From Pseudomonas thivervalensis (GTDB lineage Bacteria > Pseudomonadota > Gammaproteobacteria > Pseudomonadales > Pseudomonadaceae): a stretch of 64,000 nucleotides of DNA. Shown in pieces: positions 1 to 8,413 of this stretch; position 1 is the first letter of the stretch, and every line of letters starts with the position of its first letter. The position numbers and the translations under genes are program-made. Below the pieces are notes generated by a model, which saw nothing but the letters and a program-made list of their open reading frames with translations, was not told the origin of the DNA and did not search any database. The stretch spans positions 1 to 64,000 of the forward strand of contig NZ_LHVE01000011.1 in the NCBI RefSeq assembly GCF_001269655.1, written 5' to 3'.

Positions 1-1
1 G

Positions 2-418
2 GCCAAATACGGCGGCAACACCTTCTACGTTGGCCTACAGAAAGTCGGCGGCGACGACGCCTGGATGCGCGTCAACGGCACCAGCGGCGGCACCCTGGCG
101 AACGACAGCTACAACTCCAGCTACGACAACGCCAAGGAAAAATCCTGGCAAGTGCGCCATGACTTCAACTTCGCCGCCGTCGGCGTGCCGGGCCTGACCC
201 TGATGAACCGCTACATCAGCGGCGACAATGTGCACACCGCCACGGTCGATGACGGCAAGGAATGGGGCCGTGAAAGTGAGCTGGCTTACACCGTACAGAG
301 CGGTGTATTCAAGAGCCTCAACGTGAAATGGCGTAACTCGTCGCTTCGTCGTGACTTCAGCACCAACGAATTCGACGAGAACCGAATCATCTTCAACTAC
401 CCGATTTCGCTTCTGTAA
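2..418 (+). CDS. OprD-family outer membrane porin, 3' part only
   Basis: The gene enters from outside the window; only the last 138 codons are visible. The reading frame is open from base 2 to the TAA at 416-418. The fragment has alternating beta-strand character with Tyr/Trp/Phe girdle residues and the closing strand features of OprD/OccD-OccK porins (LNVKWRNSS, then DENRIIFNYPISLL at the C-terminus). These porins are 18-stranded outer-membrane channels for small carboxylates or basic amino acids. Its position directly before a hexuronate oxidation cluster suggests it could be the outer-membrane entry port for those acids, but this is inferred from neighbourhood only. The substrate-selecting loops lie outside the window, so the subfamily cannot be assigned. 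Confidence 0.85.
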   Translation, partial: AKYGGNTFYVGLQKVGGDDAWMRVNGTSGGTLANDSYNSSYDNAKEKSWQVRHDFNFAAVGVPGLTLMNRYISGDNVHTATVDDGKEWGRESELAYTVQSGVFKSLNVKWRNSSLRRDFSTNEFDENRIIFNYPISLL

Positions 419-427
419 TACGGGACC

Positions 428-454
428 ATTGCCATGGGCGCATCCCATGGCAAT
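428..454. terminator. Perfect hairpin after the porin gene
   Basis: An 11-base perfect inverted repeat (ATTGCCATGGG, loop CGCAT, then its complement) begins 9 bases after the porin stop. It has no clear T tract, so it may be a transcript-end or stability hairpin rather than a textbook intrinsic terminator. Confidence 0.5.
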
Positions 455-536
455 CTGCGGCAGGGACGCCGATTCCAGAGCGGTTCGTCGATCAAACGTT
501 GACAAGGTAGCGGAAGGATAAGGATATTCCCTCTCG

Positions 537-546
537 GTCGTACGAC
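537..546. promoter_or_regulatory. Short palindrome upstream of udh, possible operator
   Basis: The perfect 10-base palindrome GTCGTACGAC lies 45 bases before the udh start, followed by AT-rich ACAACTTATAACAACTG. GntR-type regulators of hexuronate and aldarate genes often bind short palindromes of this kind. No regulator gene is visible next to it, so the role is a guess from position and symmetry. Confidence 0.25.
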
Positions 547-590
547 AACTTATAACAACTGTACCTCTCATTGTTTGCTCAGGTAATGCC

Positions 591-1412
591 ATGACCACGA
601 CACAGATTCGCCACCCCTTCAATCGCCTGCTATTGACCGGCGCCGCCGGCGGCCTTGGCAAAGTCTTGCGCGAACGCCTCAAGCCTTACGCCCGCCACAT
701 TCGCCTGTCGGACATCGCCAACATGGCCCCGGCCATCGACGAAAGCGAAGAAGTGGTGCCTTGCGACCTGTCGGATAAACAGGCCGTGCACCAGTTGGTG
801 GAAGGCGTCGACGCCATCCTGCATTTCGGTGGTGTCTCGGTGGAGCGCCCGTTCGAAGAGATTCTCGGCGCCAACATCAGTGGCGTGTTCCACATCTATG
901 AAGCGGCGCGCAAGCACGGCGTCAAGCGCGTGATCTTCGCCAGTTCCAACCACGTCATCGGTTTCTACAAGCAGGACGAGGCCCTCGACGCCCATTGCCT
1001 GCGCCGTCCGGATGGCTACTACGGCCTGTCCAAGTCCTACGGCGAAGACATGGCCAGTTTCTATTTCGATCGCTACGGCATCGAGACCGTGAGCATCCGC
1101 ATCGGCTCGTCGTTCCCGGAGCCGCAAAACCGCCGGATGATGAGCACCTGGCTGAGCTTCGACGACCTCACCCAATTGCTCGAATGCTCGCTCTACACGC
1201 CGAAGGTCGGCCACACCGTGGTCTATGGCGTGTCCGCCAACCGCGACGTCTGGTGGGATAACAGCCACGCCGCGCACCTGGGCTATCAGCCCAAGGACAC
1301 TTCCGAGATTTTCCGCGACAAGGTCGAAGCGCAGCCAATGCCGGCCGCCGATGACCCAGCCAGGATCTACCAGGGCGGTGCCTTTGTCGCAGCCGGCCCG
1401 TTCGACGACTGA
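591..1412 (+). CDS. udh: Uronate dehydrogenase (NAD-dependent)
   Basis: Predicted 273 aa, matching the roughly 270-275 aa of bacterial uronate dehydrogenases. It oxidises D-glucuronate or D-galacturonate to the corresponding aldaro-lactone with NAD+ in the cytoplasm. It is an extended-type short-chain dehydrogenase: the nucleotide-binding glycine motif TGAAGGLG lies at residues 16-23 and the catalytic YxxxK pair at Tyr144 and Lys148 (YGLSK). The HFGGVSVE segment near residue 78 is also typical of the family. The ATG at 591 follows an AGGT at 581-584. The next gene encodes a lactonase that would use its product, and a TRAP importer follows, which supports the call over a generic epimerase. Confidence 0.9.
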   Translation: MTTTQIRHPFNRLLLTGAAGGLGKVLRERLKPYARHIRLSDIANMAPAIDESEEVVPCDLSDKQAVHQLVEGVDAILHFGGVSVERPFEEILGANISGVFHIYEAARKHGVKRVIFASSNHVIGFYKQDEALDAHCLRRPDGYYGLSKSYGEDMASFYFDRYGIETVSIRIGSSFPEPQNRRMMSTWLSFDDLTQLLECSLYTPKVGHTVVYGVSANRDVWWDNSHAAHLGYQPKDTSEIFRDKVEAQPMPAADDPARIYQGGAFVAAGPFDD

Positions 1413-1455
1413 TTCGCCTGTTGTTCATGGGATACGAACGAACCAAGGAATCGCC

Positions 1456-2361
1456 ATGCAAGCCGAATTGATTGTCGATGCACGCAACGCCGTCGGGGAA
1501 AGCCCGGTGTGGGTCCCCGAGGAAAACTCGCTGTACTGGGTAAACATCCCCAGCGGCGGCCTGCAACGCTGGAACGCCAGCAACGGAAAAATCCAGGGCT
1601 GGGAAGCGCCCGAAATGCTCGCCTGCATCGCCCGTCACCAGGACGGTGGCTGGGTCGCCGGCATGGAAAGCGGTTTTTTCCGCCTGCACCCCCATGACGA
1701 CGGCAGCCTTGACAGCGAACTCTGTGCGAGCGTGGAACACAGCCGCACCGACATGCGCCTCAACGATGGCCGTTGCGACCGCCAGGGGCGTTTCTGGGCC
1801 GGCAGCATGGTGTTGAACATGGGTGCCAATGCCGACGAAGGCCGGATGTACCGCTATGAGGCCGGGCAACGCAGCCCGGTCGAGGCGCAACTGAGCGGGT
1901 TCATCGTGCCCAACGGCCTGGGCTTCAGCCCGGACGGACGGACGATGTACCTCTCCGATTCGCACCCGTTGATCCAGCAGATCTGGGCCTTCGACTACGA
2001 CATCGACAGTGGCACACCGTCCAACCGGCGGCTGTTCGTCGACATGATGCCCTTGGCCGGTCGCCCGGATGGCGCAGCGGTGGATGCCGACGGTTGCTAT
2101 TGGATCTGCGCCAACGACGCCGGGCTGATTCATCGCTTCACCCCAGACGGACGTCTCGACCGTTCGCTGGAAGTGCCGGTGAAAAAACCGACCATGTGCG
2201 CCTTTGGCGGCAGCCAGCTGGACACCCTCTTCGTCACCTCGATCCGCCCGGGCGACGACAACGACCCGCAATCCCTGGCCGGTGGCGTGTTCGCGCTCAA
2301 CCCCGGCGTCAAGGGCCTGGCTGAACCTGCTTTCGGAGGACGGAAACACTCCGCGAACTGA
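1456..2361 (+). CDS. SMP-30/gluconolactonase-family lactonase, probably aldaro-lactone hydrolase
   Basis: Predicted 301 aa starting at ATG 1456 (MQAELIVDARNAVGESPVW); the open frame continues upstream but only this start fits the family. SMP-30 proteins are six-bladed beta-propellers that hydrolyse sugar lactones with one divalent metal. The expected metal ligands are visible: Glu15 in the GESPVW motif, Asn in the VPNGLGF motif, and Asp in PDGAAVD. It lies 43 bases after udh and is very probably co-transcribed, so the likely substrate is the galactaro- or glucaro-lactone made by Udh. The last dozen residues are polar and unlike the compact end usual in the family. Confidence 0.85.
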   Translation: MQAELIVDARNAVGESPVWVPEENSLYWVNIPSGGLQRWNASNGKIQGWEAPEMLACIARHQDGGWVAGMESGFFRLHPHDDGSLDSELCASVEHSRTDMRLNDGRCDRQGRFWAGSMVLNMGANADEGRMYRYEAGQRSPVEAQLSGFIVPNGLGFSPDGRTMYLSDSHPLIQQIWAFDYDIDSGTPSNRRLFVDMMPLAGRPDGAAVDADGCYWICANDAGLIHRFTPDGRLDRSLEVPVKKPTMCAFGGSQLDTLFVTSIRPGDDNDPQSLAGGVFALNPGVKGLAEPAFGGRKHSAN

Positions 2362-2391
2362 TCTGCTTTGCCGCTTCACATCGATAGATAT

Positions 2392-2404
2392 AAAAACAAC
2401 AACA
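2392..2404 (+). promoter_or_regulatory. A-rich Hfq/Crc-type motif before the TRAP binding-protein gene
   Basis: The leader contains AAAAACAACAACA, which fits the AANAANAA pattern bound by Hfq with Crc in Pseudomonas carbon catabolite repression. It ends two bases before the Shine-Dalgarno GGAG (2407-2410) and 14 bases before the ATG at 2418, the position where such sites block translation. The pattern and spacing are seen directly; the regulatory role is inferred. Confidence 0.5.
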
Positions 2405-2417
2405 CTGGAGATTGACC

Positions 2418-3386
2418 ATGAATTTCAAACGCACGCTTCTGATCGCAGCCCTGCCCCTGGCCTTCCTGGCCCAGGCGGCACACGCCCTCGACCTCAAGAT
2501 CGCTGACATCCACCCCAAGGGCTACCCGACCGTGGTCGCCGAGGAATCCATGGGTAAAACCCTGGAAAAGGAGAGCAATGGCGAACTGAAGTTCAAGTAC
2601 TTCCCGGGCGGCGTGTTGGGTTCCGAAAAAGAAGTCATCGAGCAAATGCAAGCCGGTGCGATCCAGATGTCCAGGGTCAGCCTGGGCATTGTCGGTCCTG
2701 TCGTGCCGGACGTGAACGTCTTCAACATGCCGTTCATTTTCCGCGACCAGGCCCACATGCGCGCCGTCATCGACGGTGAAGTCGGCGATGCGATCCTCGA
2801 CCGGATCACCAACTCCGAATTCGGCCTGGTGGCCCTGGCCTGGATGGACGGTGGCACGCGCAACATCTACACCAAAAAACCAGTCCGCAAGCTCGAAGAC
2901 CTGAAGGGCATGAAAATCCGCGTCCAAGGCAACCCGATGTTCATCGAGATGATGAATGCCATGGGCGCCAACGGCATCGCCATGGACACCGGCGAGATCT
3001 TCAGCGCCCTGCAGACCGGCGTGATCGACGGCGCGGAAAACAACCCGCCGACCCTGCTCGAACACAACCACTACCAGAACGCCAAGTACTACAGCCTGAC
3101 CGGTCACCTGATCCTGCCCGAGCCCATCGTGATGTCGAAAATCACCTGGAACAAGCTCACGCCGGAACAGCAGGACATGGTCAAAAAAGCTGCCAAGGCG
3201 GCCCAGGCTGAAGAGCGCGATCTGTGGGACAAGAAGTCCGCCGCCAGTGAAGAAAAACTCAAGGCCGCTGGCGTTGAGTTCATCACCGTCGACAAGAAAC
3301 CTTTCTATGACGCCACCGCGCCGGTCCGGGCCAAATACGGCGCGCCGTATGCGGACCTGATCAAGCGTATCGAAGCCGTCAAGTAA
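2418..3386 (+). CDS. TRAP transporter solute-binding protein (DctP family)
   Basis: Predicted 322 aa periplasmic protein. The ATG at 2418 has GGAG 7 bases upstream. A Sec signal peptide covers about residues 1-23 (hydrophobic LLIAALPLAFLAQ, cleavage after AHA). The mature part has DctP landmarks: IADIHPKGYPTV at the start, WMDGGTRNIYT in the hinge, the conserved substrate Arg in KIRVQGNP, and the GVIDGAENNPPT motif. It binds an organic acid in the periplasm and hands it to the membrane pair encoded next. Following udh and a lactonase, the ligand is probably a hexuronate or aldarate. An A-rich Hfq/Crc-like motif in its leader suggests catabolite control. Confidence 0.9.
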   Translation: MNFKRTLLIAALPLAFLAQAAHALDLKIADIHPKGYPTVVAEESMGKTLEKESNGELKFKYFPGGVLGSEKEVIEQMQAGAIQMSRVSLGIVGPVVPDVNVFNMPFIFRDQAHMRAVIDGEVGDAILDRITNSEFGLVALAWMDGGTRNIYTKKPVRKLEDLKGMKIRVQGNPMFIEMMNAMGANGIAMDTGEIFSALQTGVIDGAENNPPTLLEHNHYQNAKYYSLTGHLILPEPIVMSKITWNKLTPEQQDMVKKAAKAAQAEERDLWDKKSAASEEKLKAAGVEFITVDKKPFYDATAPVRAKYGAPYADLIKRIEAVK

Positions 3387-3462
3387 GGTCCCTCAATCTG
3401 TACTCATGAAACGGCTGGGCGCGCCTGCGATAAAAAGGCGCGCCCGGTTACGGTGGAACCCG

Positions 3463-3990
3463 ATGAAGAACTTGCTGCTGCGTATCAACGACACGATTTA
3501 CATGACTTGCATCTGGGTGGCCGGCCTGTCTGTCCTGGCAGTATCCCTGATGATCCCCTGGGGTGTGTTTGCCCGCTACGTGCTGGGCTCAGGCTCGAGC
3601 TGGCCGGAGCCCACCGCCATCCTGCTGATGATGGTGTTTACCTTCATCGGTGCCGCTTCCAGCTATCGCTCCGGCTCGCACATGGCCGTGGATATGCTCA
3701 CCAGCCGCCTGCCATCCCAATGGCGAACCGCGGCGTCGATTTTCACCCAGCTATTGATGGCGGCGGTGTGCATCTTCATGACCATCTGGGGCGCCAAGCT
3801 GTGCATGACCACCTGGAATCAGTTCATGAGCGCCATCCCTACCCTGCGCGTCGGCATCACGTACATGCCGATCCCGGTCGGTGGCTTCCTGACCCTGATT
3901 TTTGTCCTGGAAAAACTCTTGCTGGGTGATCAAAGCCAGCGTCGGGTCGTGCAGTTCGACCTGGTCGAAGAAAACGAAGGTGCCGCTTAA
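3463..3990 (+). CDS. TRAP transporter small permease (DctQ)
   Basis: Predicted 175 aa with four transmembrane helices, as is usual for DctQ subunits. The start chosen is ATG 3463 (MKNLLLRINDTIY) with GGTGGAA about 5 bases upstream; an in-frame ATG at 3406 would add 19 Arg/Lys-rich residues that do not resemble the family. The SSWPEP segment followed by a long hydrophobic helix is a DctQ signature. The stop codon overlaps the ATG of the large permease by one base, which points to translational coupling. Confidence 0.85.
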   Translation: MKNLLLRINDTIYMTCIWVAGLSVLAVSLMIPWGVFARYVLGSGSSWPEPTAILLMMVFTFIGAASSYRSGSHMAVDMLTSRLPSQWRTAASIFTQLLMAAVCIFMTIWGAKLCMTTWNQFMSAIPTLRVGITYMPIPVGGFLTLIFVLEKLLLGDQSQRRVVQFDLVEENEGAA

Positions 3991-5270
3991 TGGACGCTCT
4001 GATTCTGCTGGGCAGTTTTTTGCTGTTGATCCTGATCGGCATGCCGGTCGCCTACGCTCTGGGCGCTGCCGCCCTGATCGGCGCGTGGTGGATCGACATT
4101 CCGTTCCAGGCCATGATGATTCAGGTCGCGGGCGGGGTGAACAAGTTCTCGCTGTTGGCCATTCCGTTCTTCGTGCTGGCCGGCGCAATCATGGCCGAGG
4201 GCGGCATGTCCCGCCGGCTAGTGGCCTTCGCCAGCGTGTTGGTAGGCTTCGTGCGCGGTGGCTTGTCCCTGGTCAACCTCGTGGCCTCGAGTTTCTTTGG
4301 CGCGATCTCCGGCTCCTCGGTGGCCGATACCGCCTCGGTCGGCTCGGTGCTGATCCCGGAAATGACACGCCGGGGCTATCCGCGTGAATACGCCACCGCC
4401 GTCACTGTCAGTGGTTCGGTACAAGCGCTGCTGACACCGCCCAGCCACAACGCGGTGCTGTACTCCCTCGCCGCTGGCGGCACCGTCTCCATCGGTTCGC
4501 TGTTCATGGCCGGCATCGTCCCCGGCATCATGATGAACCTCTGCCTGATGGCGCTGTGCCTGGTTTTTGCGAAAAAGCGCAATTACCCCAAGGGCGAAGT
4601 GATTCCGCTCAAGCAAGCGTTGAAGATCTGCAAGGAAGCCATGTGGGGCATGATGACCCTCTTCATCATCCTGGGCGGCATTCTCTCGGGTGTGTTCACC
4701 GCCACCGAATCGGCCGCGATTGCCGTGGTGTGGGCATTCTTCGTCACCATGTGCATCTATCGCGACTACAAGTGGAGCGAGTTGCCGAAACTGATGCACC
4801 GTACGGTGCGCACCATCTCCATCGTGATGATCCTGATCGGCTTCGCCGCCAGCTTCGGCTACATCATGACGCTGATGGAAATCCCGGCGAAGATCACCAC
4901 CGCGTTCCTGACACTGTCGGACAACCGCTACGTGATCCTGATGTGCATCAACGTGATGTTGCTGCTGTTGGGCACCGTGATGGACATGGCGCCGCTGATC
5001 CTGATCCTGACGCCGATCCTGATGCCGGTGATCGTGGGCATCGGCGTGGACCCGGTGCAGTTCGGCATGATCATGCTGGTGAACCTGGGTATCGGGCTGA
5101 TAACGCCACCGGTGGGCGCGGTGTTGTTCGTCGGCTCCGCCATCGGCAAGGTCAGCATCGAAAGCACCGTCAAGGCCCTGCTGCCGTTCTACGCCATGCT
5201 GTTCGTGGTACTGATGCTGGTGACCTACGTGCCTGCCATTTCCCTGTGGCTGCCGCATCTGGTGTTGTAA
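3990..5270 (+). CDS. TRAP transporter large permease (DctM)
   Basis: Predicted 426 aa inner-membrane protein with about 12 hydrophobic helices, the normal size for DctM. It is the ion-coupled transport subunit that works with the binding protein and small permease encoded just upstream. Family landmarks include IPFFVLAGAIMAEGG, FFGAISGSSVADTASVG, PPSHNAVLYS, and the second-half motif GLITPPVGAVLF. The ATG overlaps the TAA of the small permease. The gene closes the transport unit; a REP pair follows 23 bases after the stop. Confidence 0.92.
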   Translation: MDALILLGSFLLLILIGMPVAYALGAAALIGAWWIDIPFQAMMIQVAGGVNKFSLLAIPFFVLAGAIMAEGGMSRRLVAFASVLVGFVRGGLSLVNLVASSFFGAISGSSVADTASVGSVLIPEMTRRGYPREYATAVTVSGSVQALLTPPSHNAVLYSLAAGGTVSIGSLFMAGIVPGIMMNLCLMALCLVFAKKRNYPKGEVIPLKQALKICKEAMWGMMTLFIILGGILSGVFTATESAAIAVVWAFFVTMCIYRDYKWSELPKLMHRTVRTISIVMILIGFAASFGYIMTLMEIPAKITTAFLTLSDNRYVILMCINVMLLLLGTVMDMAPLILILTPILMPVIVGIGVDPVQFGMIMLVNLGIGLITPPVGAVLFVGSAIGKVSIESTVKALLPFYAMLFVVLMLVTYVPAISLWLPHLVL

Positions 5271-5293
5271 CCCTGTAAGCGAGCAAGCCCCCT

Positions 5294-5396
5294 TGTGGCG
5301 AGGGAGCTTGCTCCCGCTCGGCTGCGAAGCAGACGCCCGGGTCCAGACCGGATGGGCCTGCTGCGCAGTCCAGCGGGAGCAAGCTCCCTCGCCACA
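5294..5396. repeat. REP pair, type A (inverted arms)
   Basis: Two inverted REP palindromes face each other: TGTGGCGAGGGAGCTTGC at the left edge and the complement GCAAGCTCCCTCGCCACA at the right edge, each itself a hairpin around GGGAGCTTGCTCCC. The spacer has secondary complementarity (GCTGCGAAGCAG with CTGCTGCGCAG). It separates the TRAP genes from the aldose-epimerase-like gene. No RAYT transposase lies in the window. Confidence 0.9.
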
Positions 5397-5448
5397 AAAG
5401 CTATCTGCCTCCCTTCCATCTGCTTCCCTCCGAACAGAAGCGACTCCC

Positions 5449-6318
5449 ATGACGCAGCCTCTCCTGTACCTCGAAGACGAACTCACCCGCCTCACCCTGG
5501 CCCCGCACCTGGGCGCCAGTCTCGTTGAATGGACATTGAGCAGTACCGGTGCTCCCCTGCTACGCCCGCCCGCGCCGCAAGCGCTGGAAAATGGCCTGCC
5601 GGGAAAACTCGGCTGCTTCCCGTTGATCCCGTGGTCGAACCGGATCGCCCAAGGCGGTTTCGATTGCCCCGGCGGCTGGCTGGCCCTGGACGCCAACAGC
5701 CCCAACGATCCCTTCCCGATCCATGGCAGTGCCTGGCAGCAACCGTGGCAAGTGATCGAACAGAATGGCCAGGAAGCCTTGTTGCAACTCGACAGCCAGC
5801 ACCCGTTCGCCTATTGCGCCTCCCTGCGGATTCGCCTCAGTGGCGGCCAATTGCAAATCGCAATGCACGTCACCCACACGGCGAAACAGCCCGCCTGGCA
5901 TGGGCTTGGCCTGCATCCGTATTTTCCGCGCACCGCCGGCACCCGTCTGCAAACCCGGGCGAACGAAGTCTGGAAATGCGATGCCAGCAAGCTGCCAACG
6001 GAGCTGAGTGCTATTCCTGCCGAGTGGGATTTCCAGCAAGCCCGGACGCTGCCCGACACACTGGTGGACAATGGCTTCGGCGGCTGGGACGGCAATTGCC
6101 TGATCCAGCAACCAGACCTGGGGTATGAACTGCAATGCCTCGCCAGCGGTAGCCCATACTTTCTGTTGTACTGCCCCGTGGGTCTGGATTTCTTCTGCAT
6201 CGAACCGGTCAGCCACCCGGTCAATGCCCATCACCTGCCAGGACGGCCGGGGCTGCGTTTACTGGAGCAAGGGCAGTCGGTGGCGTTGGGCTTTTCGATG
6301 CAGTGCCGGGAGTTGTAA
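5449..6318 (+). CDS. Aldose 1-epimerase (galactose mutarotase) family protein
   Basis: Predicted 289 aa. The start is ATG 5449; the frame is open further upstream only because it reads through the REP element. Mutarotase-fold features are present: PLIPWSNRIAQGGF (sugar-binding Asn-Arg), PIHGSAWQQPW with the catalytic-type His, HGLGLHPYF with the second conserved His, and EPVSHPVNAHH near the C-terminus. The family interconverts alpha and beta anomers of aldoses. Its place after hexuronate uptake and oxidation genes suggests it supplies the anomer used by Udh, but the REP pair in between may end the operon. Confidence 0.8.
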   Translation: MTQPLLYLEDELTRLTLAPHLGASLVEWTLSSTGAPLLRPPAPQALENGLPGKLGCFPLIPWSNRIAQGGFDCPGGWLALDANSPNDPFPIHGSAWQQPWQVIEQNGQEALLQLDSQHPFAYCASLRIRLSGGQLQIAMHVTHTAKQPAWHGLGLHPYFPRTAGTRLQTRANEVWKCDASKLPTELSAIPAEWDFQQARTLPDTLVDNGFGGWDGNCLIQQPDLGYELQCLASGSPYFLLYCPVGLDFFCIEPVSHPVNAHHLPGRPGLRLLEQGQSVALGFSMQCREL

Positions 6319-6331
6319 ACACCACCCCCCT

Positions 6332-6435
6332 TGTGGCCAGGGAGCTTGCTCCCGCTGGCCTGCGCAGCAGGCCCATACAATCTTGACCCAGGGCGTCTGC
6401 TGCGCAGCCGAGCGGGAGCAAGCTCCCTCGCCACA
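6332..6435. repeat. REP pair, type A
   Basis: Inverted type A REP arms with a variant left arm (TGTGGCCAGGGAGCTTGC) and a canonical right arm. It lies between convergent genes: the epimerase ends at 6318 and the TauE/SafE gene ends at 6466. Confidence 0.9.
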
Positions 6436-6465
6436 AAGGCAATGTGCAATCCTGATTCGTCGCAA

Positions 6466-7266
6466 CTACGCCCGTACCAGCATGAACCCCGCCACCGCCA
6501 GGCAGACGCCGGCAAACCCCACCTGCAACGCCCGCGCAGGAACCTTGGCCGACACTCGCCGCCCGAGCACCATCCCGACGATGCTCGCCGCAATGAACGC
6601 CGCTCCTACCCGGTCGATGCTCACGCCGGCATGAAACGCGCCCACCACGCCAATCAGTGAAATCAGGCTGATGACCATCAAGGAAGTCGCGACGATCCCG
6701 CGCATCTGCACGTCGGTCAGTTGCTTGAACGCCGGCACGATCAGGAAGCCGCCACCGACGCCCAGCAGGCCTGAAACCATGCCGGTTACCGCGCCCAATG
6801 CCGACAGCGTGGCGGTGCAACGGGCAGTCCAGGCCAGGCGCCCGGTCTGGCGGTCGAGCAGGCAATTCTTCTGGCCCCAACTGGCGGCACCGTGATCACT
6901 GGGCCCCGTTTGCGGCGTTTCCCGGCGCAACATGCGCGCCGCCACCAGCACCATCAACAGGCTGAACAGCAGCATCAGGATTTTTTCCGAGAGCTGATGG
7001 GCGAGGTAGATGCCCAGCGGCGAAAACACCGCGCCCAGCAGCGCAATCAGCAGGGCCGCACGGTAACGCACCAGGCCATGGCGCAGCCCATCGATGGCCC
7101 CCACCGCCGCCGCACTGCCCACCGCGAACAACGCCACCGGCGCGGCCTGGGTCATGCTCCAACCCAGGCCCAACACCAACGCCGGCACCGCCAGGATGCC
7201 GCCGCCCGCCCCCGTCAGGCCAAGGACCAGGCCCATGACCACGCCAAACAAACTCGCCAGTAACAT
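6466..7266 (-). CDS. TauE/SafE-family sulfur-compound/anion permease
   Basis: Predicted 266 aa inner-membrane protein with two homologous hydrophobic halves, as in the TauE/SafE (sulfite exporter) family. The repeated glycine motif is seen in both halves: LTGAGGGILAVPAL near residue 17 and LLGVGGGFLIVPAF in the second half. A cytoplasmic loop rich in charged residues and containing a lone Cys separates them. It is divergent from a persulfide-dioxygenase-like gene; such pairs export sulfite made from persulfide oxidation in other proteobacteria. The substrate here is inferred from that neighbour only. Confidence 0.85.
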   Translation of the reverse strand: MLLASLFGVVMGLVLGLTGAGGGILAVPALVLGLGWSMTQAAPVALFAVGSAAAVGAIDGLRHGLVRYRAALLIALLGAVFSPLGIYLAHQLSEKILMLLFSLLMVLVAARMLRRETPQTGPSDHGAASWGQKNCLLDRQTGRLAWTARCTATLSALGAVTGMVSGLLGVGGGFLIVPAFKQLTDVQMRGIVATSLMVISLISLIGVVGAFHAGVSIDRVGAAFIAASIVGMVLGRRVSAKVPARALQVGFAGVCLAVAGFMLVRA

Positions 7267-7402
7267 TCAGGTTCTCTCAAGCCGCGCACACCTGTTGGCA
7301 GGTGCGATCGCATTTGCAGGACGCCTTGGCCCTCACTAAGCTGCGGACCATATGTTGTAAACCTCAGGCGTTGCAACAAGTGCTACTTATCCAATATGGG
7401 TA

Positions 7403-7437
7403 TGTGGCCAGAGCTTGCTCCCGCTGGGTTGCGTAGC
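7403..7437. repeat. Single degenerate REP arm, type A
   Basis: One type A arm (TGTGGCCAGAGCTTGCTCCC, then GCTGGGTTGCG) without its inverted partner. It lies about 40 bases before the metallo-hydrolase start, in that gene's leader. Confidence 0.75.
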
Positions 7438-7476
7438 AGCCCCCTTTATGAGTTCGTCCCGCATAGGTTCGCTGTC

Positions 7477-8340
7477 ATGCCCGCGCAGATTCAAAGTTTT
7501 CTCGACCCCGCCTCCAAGACCTTTACCTACGTCGTGTACGAACACGATGGCGGGCACTGCGCGGTGGTCGACCCGGTGCTCGACTACGACCCGGCCTCGG
7601 GCCGCAGCGGCACCACGCAGGCGGATAGGGTGATCGCTTTTGTGCGCGAACATCAACTGACGGTGCAATGGCTGCTGGAAACCCATGCCCATGCCGATCA
7701 CCTGTCCGCCGCGCCTTATCTGCGTCGCGAACTGGGCGGCAAGATCGCCATTGGCGAGTCCATCGGCCAGGTGCAGAACGTGTTCAAGACCCTGTTCAAC
7801 CTGGAACCGCAATTCGCCGTCGACGGTTCGCAATTCGACCACCTGTTCGCGCCCGACGCGTCCTTCCTGATCGGCAACCTCAAGGCCACCGCGCTGCACG
7901 TGCCCGGCCACACCCCGGCGGACATGGCCTACCTGATCGACGGCGACGTGATCCTGGTGGGCGACACGCTGTTCATGCCCGACGTGGGCACCGCCCGTTG
8001 CGACTTCCCCGGCGGCAATGCCCATCAGCTCTACGCCTCGATCCGCAAGCTGCTGGCGTTTCCTGCGGGCGTGCGGCTGTATGTGTGTCACGACTATCCA
8101 CCGGAGGAACGCGAACCCCACTGCGTGAGTACCGTGGGTGAGCAGCGCCAGCACAATATTCATGTCCGCGATGGGATTGATGAAGCGGCGTTCGTGGCCA
8201 TGCGTACCCAGCGCGACAAGACATTGGGCATGCCGACGCTATTGCTGCCGGCGATCCAGGTGAATGTGCGGGCGGGACACCTGCCGCCGGCCGAGGGAAA
8301 TGGCGTGACCTATCTGAAGATTCCGATCAACCAGCTCTAG
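7477..8340 (+). CDS. Metallo-beta-lactamase-fold hydrolase, Blh/persulfide dioxygenase type
   Basis: Predicted 287 aa, starting at ATG 7477 (MPAQIQSFLDPASKTFTY); the upstream extension reads through a REP arm and is discarded. The metal-binding THAHADH motif is at residues 69-75, with further ligands His145 (VPGHTPADM), Asp163 (VGDTLFMPD) and His205 (CHDYPP). The TARCDFPGG segment is characteristic of ETHE1/Blh-type enzymes, which oxidise glutathione persulfide to sulfite with a mononuclear iron. Divergent from a sulfite-exporter-like permease, it probably forms a sulfide detoxification pair. No ArsR-type sensor (BigR or SqrR) is adjacent. Confidence 0.85.
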   Translation: MPAQIQSFLDPASKTFTYVVYEHDGGHCAVVDPVLDYDPASGRSGTTQADRVIAFVREHQLTVQWLLETHAHADHLSAAPYLRRELGGKIAIGESIGQVQNVFKTLFNLEPQFAVDGSQFDHLFAPDASFLIGNLKATALHVPGHTPADMAYLIDGDVILVGDTLFMPDVGTARCDFPGGNAHQLYASIRKLLAFPAGVRLYVCHDYPPEEREPHCVSTVGEQRQHNIHVRDGIDEAAFVAMRTQRDKTLGMPTLLLPAIQVNVRAGHLPPAEGNGVTYLKIPINQL

Positions 8341-8379
8341 CAGTTTGGGGCTGCTGCGCCCGAGGCGCCGGACCGGCCC

Positions 8380-8404
8380 AGCGGGAGCAAGCTCGCTCCC
8401 ACAG
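8380..8404. repeat. REP arm, hybrid of types A and B
   Basis: AGCGGGAGCAAGCTC, a type A half arm, runs directly into CGCTCCCACAG, a type B end. This looks like a recombinant or decayed REP copy between the convergent metallo-hydrolase and bkdR genes. Confidence 0.65.
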
Positions 8405-8413
8405 GGATTGAAT

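Noticed and set aside
4218..5705. Minus-strand frame of 495 codons across the TRAP permease
   Set aside because: Antisense shadow rich in His, Gln and Asp with no domain; it spans a REP pair.
7396..7476. N-terminal extension of the metallo-hydrolase
   Set aside because: The added residues come from translating a REP arm; the family start matches ATG 7477.
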